Shown here in pieces: positions 60,477-64,000 of a stretch of 64,000 nucleotides of DNA. Each line of letters starts with the position of its first letter. Position 1 is the stretch's first letter. Both the position numbers and the translations under genes were made by a program. Under the pieces are notes generated by a model that made no database searches, was not told where the DNA came from, and saw only the letters and a program-made list of their open reading frames with translations. Source of the stretch: Dugong dugon (Eukaryota; Chordata; Mammalia; Sirenia; Dugongidae); the NCBI GenBank assembly GCA_030035585.1, contig CM057469.1, positions 56,809,501-56,873,500 of the forward strand. The letters run 5' to 3'.

Positions 60477-61801
60477 CACACTATGGAGTATTATGCAACA
60501 CTAAAGAACAATGATGAATCTGTGAAGCATCTCATAACATGGATGAAACTGAAGGACATTATGCTGAGTGAAATAAGTAAATCACAAAAGGACAAATACT
60601 GTATGAGACCTCTATCGTAAAAACTCATTAAAAGTAACACAAAAAGTAACAATCTTTGTTGGTTACGAGGGATGAGAGGGGTGGCGGAAAATACTACGTA
60701 GACAATAGATCAGTGGTAACTTTGGTGAAGGGTAAGCCAGTACACAATACTGGGGAAGCCAGCATAACTTGTACAAGGAAAGGTCATGGAAGATCCATAG
60801 ACACATCCCACTCCCTGAGGGACTGAATTGCTGGGCAAAGGGCTGTGGGGACCATGGTCTCAGGGAACATCTAGCTCAATTGGCATAACAGTTTATAAAG
60901 GCCATGTTCTACATTCTACCTTGGTGAGTAGCATCTGGGGTCTTAAAAGTCTGTGAGCAGCCATCTAAGATACTCCACTGGTCTCACCCCTTCGAGAGCA
61001 AGGGAGAATGAAGAGAACAAGATCCAAGGAAAAGATTAGTCCATAACACTAATGGACCATAGCTACCAAGGCCTCCACCAGACTGAGTCCAGTACAGCTA
61101 GATGGTGCCTGGCTACCACCACTGACTGCTCTGAATGGGATCACAGCAGAGGGTCTGGACAGAGCTGGAGAAGGATGTAGAACAAAATTCTAACACAAAA
61201 GAAAAGGCCAGATTTACTGGCCTGAAAGAGACTGGAGAAACCCCGAGAGTATGGCCCCCGGACACCCTTTTAGCTCAGTGGTGAAGTCACTCCCGAGGCT
61301 CACCATTCAGCCCTGGATTGGACAGCCCCATAAAACAAAACGGGACTAATGAGGCACAGCAGTCCAGGAACAAGGACTAGAAGGCAGAAGGGGACAGGAA
61401 AGCTAGTGATAGGGAACCCAAGGTTGAGTAAGGACAGTGTTGACATGTAGTGGGGTTGTTAACCATTGTCATAGGGTAATATGTGTACTGTTTAATGAGA
61501 AGCTATTTTGTTCTGTAAACCATCATCTAAAGTGAGAATAGCAGCACAACTGGTAGAACGTAATCGATGTCACTGAATTGTACATGTAGAAATTTTTCGA
61601 AATGGTGTAACTTTGGCTATGAATATTTTCACCAAAAAAAAAAAAAAAAAGGTCCTCCAAGGTCGAGAAGGGAGAGCATCACATGTTGTGGGGTTGTTAA
61701 CCAATGTCATAAAACAATATGTGCACTGACTGTTTAATGAGAAACTATTTGTTTTGTAAACCTTCACCTAAAGTACAATAAAAAAAAAATTTTTTTTTAA
61801 A
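60477..61801 (+). mobile_element. L1 3' end, sense, 1.3 kb
   Basis: Starts in the ORF2 end (GGAGTATTATGCAACACTAA) and runs through the 3' UTR, with an internal A run at 61634-61651 and a final A/T run to 61801. It corresponds, in reverse, to 19371-21000. Flanking CTCTGCTGA at 60468-60476 and 61802-61810. Confidence 0.86.
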
Positions 61802-62056
61802 CTCTGCTGAGTGTGGTCACAGATTCAGCGTGCCTACATGCACGTTTGCGTTAACATCAATTGAAAGTTGCATTGTTGTTTTATCATTTAGCCATTCAAT
61901 TTCTCAGATATGCCAAGAGACTTCCTAGTGACTAAAAGAAGTTTAATATTTCTCTTAAAGGGCTCATTTTGAACGTTGAGAATACTGGTTCTCCTCAAGA
62001 TTCTGGTCAATGTTTTAGATTTGTGAGAGCTCCCCTAACTCTCTTCCACAAATATT

Positions 62057-62259
62057 AAACCAAATCGGTTGTCATCAAGTTGATTCCCACTCATAGTGAC
62101 TCTGTAGGACAGAGTAGAACTGCCTCATAGGGCTTCCAAGGCTGTAATCTCTCTGGAAGCAGAGTGCTGCATCTTTCTCCCGCAGAGCTGCTGGTGCGTT
62201 CCAACCACCGACCTTTCAGTCAGCATCCCAGGGCTTAACCACTGCACCACCAAGGCTCC
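62057..62259 (-). mobile_element. AfroSINE, long form
   Basis: GTTGTCATCAAGTTGATTCC tail, GGCTGTAATCTCTCTGG middle, CACCACCAAGGCTCC head. About 750 bp before the third RGS13 coding exon. Confidence 0.92.
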
Positions 62260-63004
62260 TTCTGCAAACACTAGTGCCTACAGAATGGTGCCTCAATTGG
62301 AAAAGCTCCTCCTACATGTTTCCCCTTACCTACCCACTCTAGAAAGGCAGTTTAAGATCAGAGCTGAAAATAACCATCTCTGGCATCAAGTATCATTTGA
62401 TACATATGCTAAGCATACACACTGCCCTGTTCCAGTTTCTGAGATAGTTTCCAACATCCCATCTGAATTCCATTTCTTGCCTGGTCCCTTATTCTGGTTT
62501 GAACCATAAACCATGAATACGTAATTGAATTTTTTTTAATCTATCCATGTTCTTCTGCTCTGATTGGATACTGAAAAACACTCCAGGCTGTACAACCTGA
62601 TCAATTTATCACTTCTACCTGACTTAGATATTTTACTTCCAACCTTGGCCTGCCTGTTTAGATTCTAAACCCTTCTCTTACCTGCAATGTAGCTTGAGGT
62701 CTTAGATTTTTCTTGTCAGCTTCATGTCCAAAGCTCTATCCACCTAACCATCCATACTGGTGAATATATTGCTCTGAGTAACTCAGAATAAAGAGATGAC
62801 CTCACCACTAGCTGGCATTATCAAAACATGTTTCAGATGTATGCAACTAAGTGTTATATATAATATTATTATAAAATAATTCACTTGTTAAATAATTCAG
62901 GAGCTTTGATTCAGACTTTTGATTTAAACTGCATTAGATATTGCTCATATCTGTCAAAACTGCATTTTGACCCATGAAAATAAACTGATCTCCACTCCTT
63001 TTAG

Positions 63005-63171
63005 ATGGCCCAGTGTTCTATGCAGCATACTTAAAAATGGAGCACAGTGAAGAGAATATTAAATTCTGGATGGCATGTGAAACCTATAAGAAAATTGCCT
63101 CACGGAGGAGCAGAATTTCTATGGCAAAGAAGCTTTATAAGATTTACATCCAGCCGCAGTCCTCTAGAGAG
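63005..63171 (+). CDS. RGS13: RGS13, third coding exon (residues 43-98, core of RGS domain)
   Basis: A 167-nt exon after a CTCCTTTTAG acceptor; the donor is GTAACT from 63172. It begins with AT, completing codon 43 as His, and continues in frame to Glu98. It carries the RGS-domain core: YLKMEHSEENIKFWMACETYKK, where the E-N-I-x-F-W-x-A-C-E motif forms part of the G-alpha contact surface, then the basic stretch and KKLYKIYIQP. The exon ends in phase 0 and the remaining roughly 60 residues of a 159-residue protein must lie beyond the window. Compared with human RGS13 as remembered, residue 43 is His instead of Tyr and a few surface residues differ; no stop or frameshift is seen. It belongs to the R4 subfamily, and RGS13 sits beside RGS1 and RGS2 in mammals. 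Confidence 0.95.
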
Positions 63172-63234
63172 GTAACTACACACCCTACAATGATGGCAAG
63201 TGGAAATCAGTGCATCCCTGGGAGGGCACTAATA

Positions 63235-63450
63235 TCTGTCAAGTACCCATTATATACCAAACTCTTCACATCTATTATCTCCTATAATGCTATAAAGTCA
63301 GTATAGTTGAACTTATTTTACAGATCAGAAACCTGAGAAACTGAGAAATTAAATAACTTGTTCAGTATCACACAGCAGTTAACTATGACACCTTATTAAT
63401 ACTAAGAGTTAGTATTAAAACATAGATTTATCTGGCTCCAAAGCCTCTCC
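63235..63450 (-). repeat. MIR SINE
   Basis: AGTACCCATTATATACCAAACTC, TTACAGATCAGAAACCTGAG and TATCACACAGCAGTTAAC are the reversed MIR core. It begins about 65 bp after the third RGS13 coding exon. Confidence 0.75.
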
Positions 63451-63599
63451 CCATTAAATTATCTTAATTTCCAGGAAAGGTTTAAGAAAAGAAGTAGAAG
63501 TCTTTGGAAGAAGAACTGACCTTGCCAGAAGAAACTACAAACACCATAAATAAGCATGTTGACATCCTCAGTGGTGTTGGGTAAAGTCCATTCCACCAT

Positions 63600-63698
63600 G
63601 TTGTTGTTAGGTGCTGTTGAGTTGGTTCCAACTCATAGCTACCCCATGTACAACAGAATGAAACACTGCCCAGTTCTGCACCATCCTCATGATAGTTG
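63600..63698 (-). mobile_element. Short RTE 3'-end insertion (99 bp)
   Basis: TTG repeats then GTTGGTTCCAACTCATAG and the CAACAGAATGAAACACTGCC block, the RTE tail in antisense. Flanked by TTCCACCAT at 63591-63599 and 63699-63707. It matches 25027-25130. It lies in the intron after the third coding exon. Confidence 0.83.
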
Positions 63699-64000
63699 TT
63701 CCACCATACCAACATTCATTCTTCACCTTAAATTAAAACTAGCCAAACCAACAGACACTCACATTGATATTACTGCCGATCATTTCCAACAGCCTAAAGA
63801 AAACAGTCATGAGTCAAACAGATGCACTGAGACTCTTCCTGGTGGAACGAGAATGAGAATAAAAATTATTTTTAAGGGGATAAGGATAGATGGCACTCAA
63901 AACAGTCCTACATGATGGACTTGTTCCCCAAAACTCTTGCCTGGGAAATACTTGGTTTATTTGAATAGCCACTTCTCTTCTGTTTTTCTCTAGTTCTCCT

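Larger units (their letters stand above)
42010..64000 (+). other. RGS13: RGS13 gene span inside the window, with two long introns
   Basis: The coding part of RGS13 runs to the right edge and continues past it. Intron 42079-46199 (4.1 kb) and intron 46262-63004 (16.7 kb) have canonical GT-AG ends and preserve reading phase. The introns hold AfroSINEs, one RTE, a MaLR LTR, L2, MIR, L1M, a Tigger2-type MITE and a sense-strand L1 3' end; none touches an exon or a splice site. The sense-strand L1 tail at 60477-61801 ends 1.2 kb before the third coding exon. In mammals the gene is expressed mainly in mast cells and germinal-centre B cells (established knowledge); no promoter is visible here. Confidence 0.85.

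Noticed and set aside
1..64000. A prokaryote-type system, CRISPR array, operon or tRNA gene
   Set aside because: Repeat content and the split RGS13 gene show mammalian nuclear DNA. The tRNA-like A and B boxes belong to AfroSINEs and MIRs, not to tRNA genes, and the short repeats are microsatellites.

Overview
The window is mammalian nuclear DNA: AT-rich, almost free of coding sequence, and packed with interspersed repeats. The repeats point to an afrotherian, most likely an elephant or close relative. At least 25 copies of the afrotherian tRNA-derived SINE (AfroSINE) are present, together with LINEs of the RTE/BovB type that share the SINE tail, L1 copies with intact target-site duplications, ERV-L proviruses and solo LTRs, and the old mammalian layer (MIR, L2, L1M, MaLR LTR, Tigger). 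The species call is inference from repeat families.

One real gene is seen. Three coding exons on the + strand, at 42010-42078, 46200-46261 and 63005-63171, join in phase and encode the first 98 residues of a small R4-type regulator of G-protein signalling, recognised as RGS13. The rest of its RGS domain lies beyond the right edge. Introns of 4.1 kb and 16.7 kb separate the exons. The 42 kb to the left of the start codon would be upstream flank or 5' untranslated introns; I cannot place a non-coding first exon there.

Layout. 1-19 kb: unique-looking AT-rich DNA with scattered AfroSINEs, MIR and L2 fragments. 19.36-22.39 kb: a 5'-truncated antisense L1 inside a perfect 16-bp duplication. 24.48-37.85 kb: a complete ERV-L provirus bounded by a 5-bp duplication and used as a landing pad. 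An antisense RTE sits in its 5' LTR, a second ERV-L copy lacking its 5' part sits inside that RTE, and a near full-length Tigger1 DNA transposon sits between pol and the 3' LTR. 38-41.3 kb: a purine-rich satellite, L2 pieces, a solo ERV-L LTR and an L1 piece. 42-64 kb: the RGS13 exons, with an RTE copy (46.7-48.4 kb), a MaLR LTR, L2 and L1 remnants, a Tigger2-type MITE and another L1 3' end in the introns.

No CRISPR, operon, tRNA, rRNA or prokaryotic-type system is present. The most interesting material is structural: nested insertions that can be ordered in time, an RTE insertion carrying a copy of DNA from 1.5 kb upstream at its 5' junction, a SINE with a 5' inversion, and several fold-back structures. 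All retroviral and transposon reading frames seen are broken.
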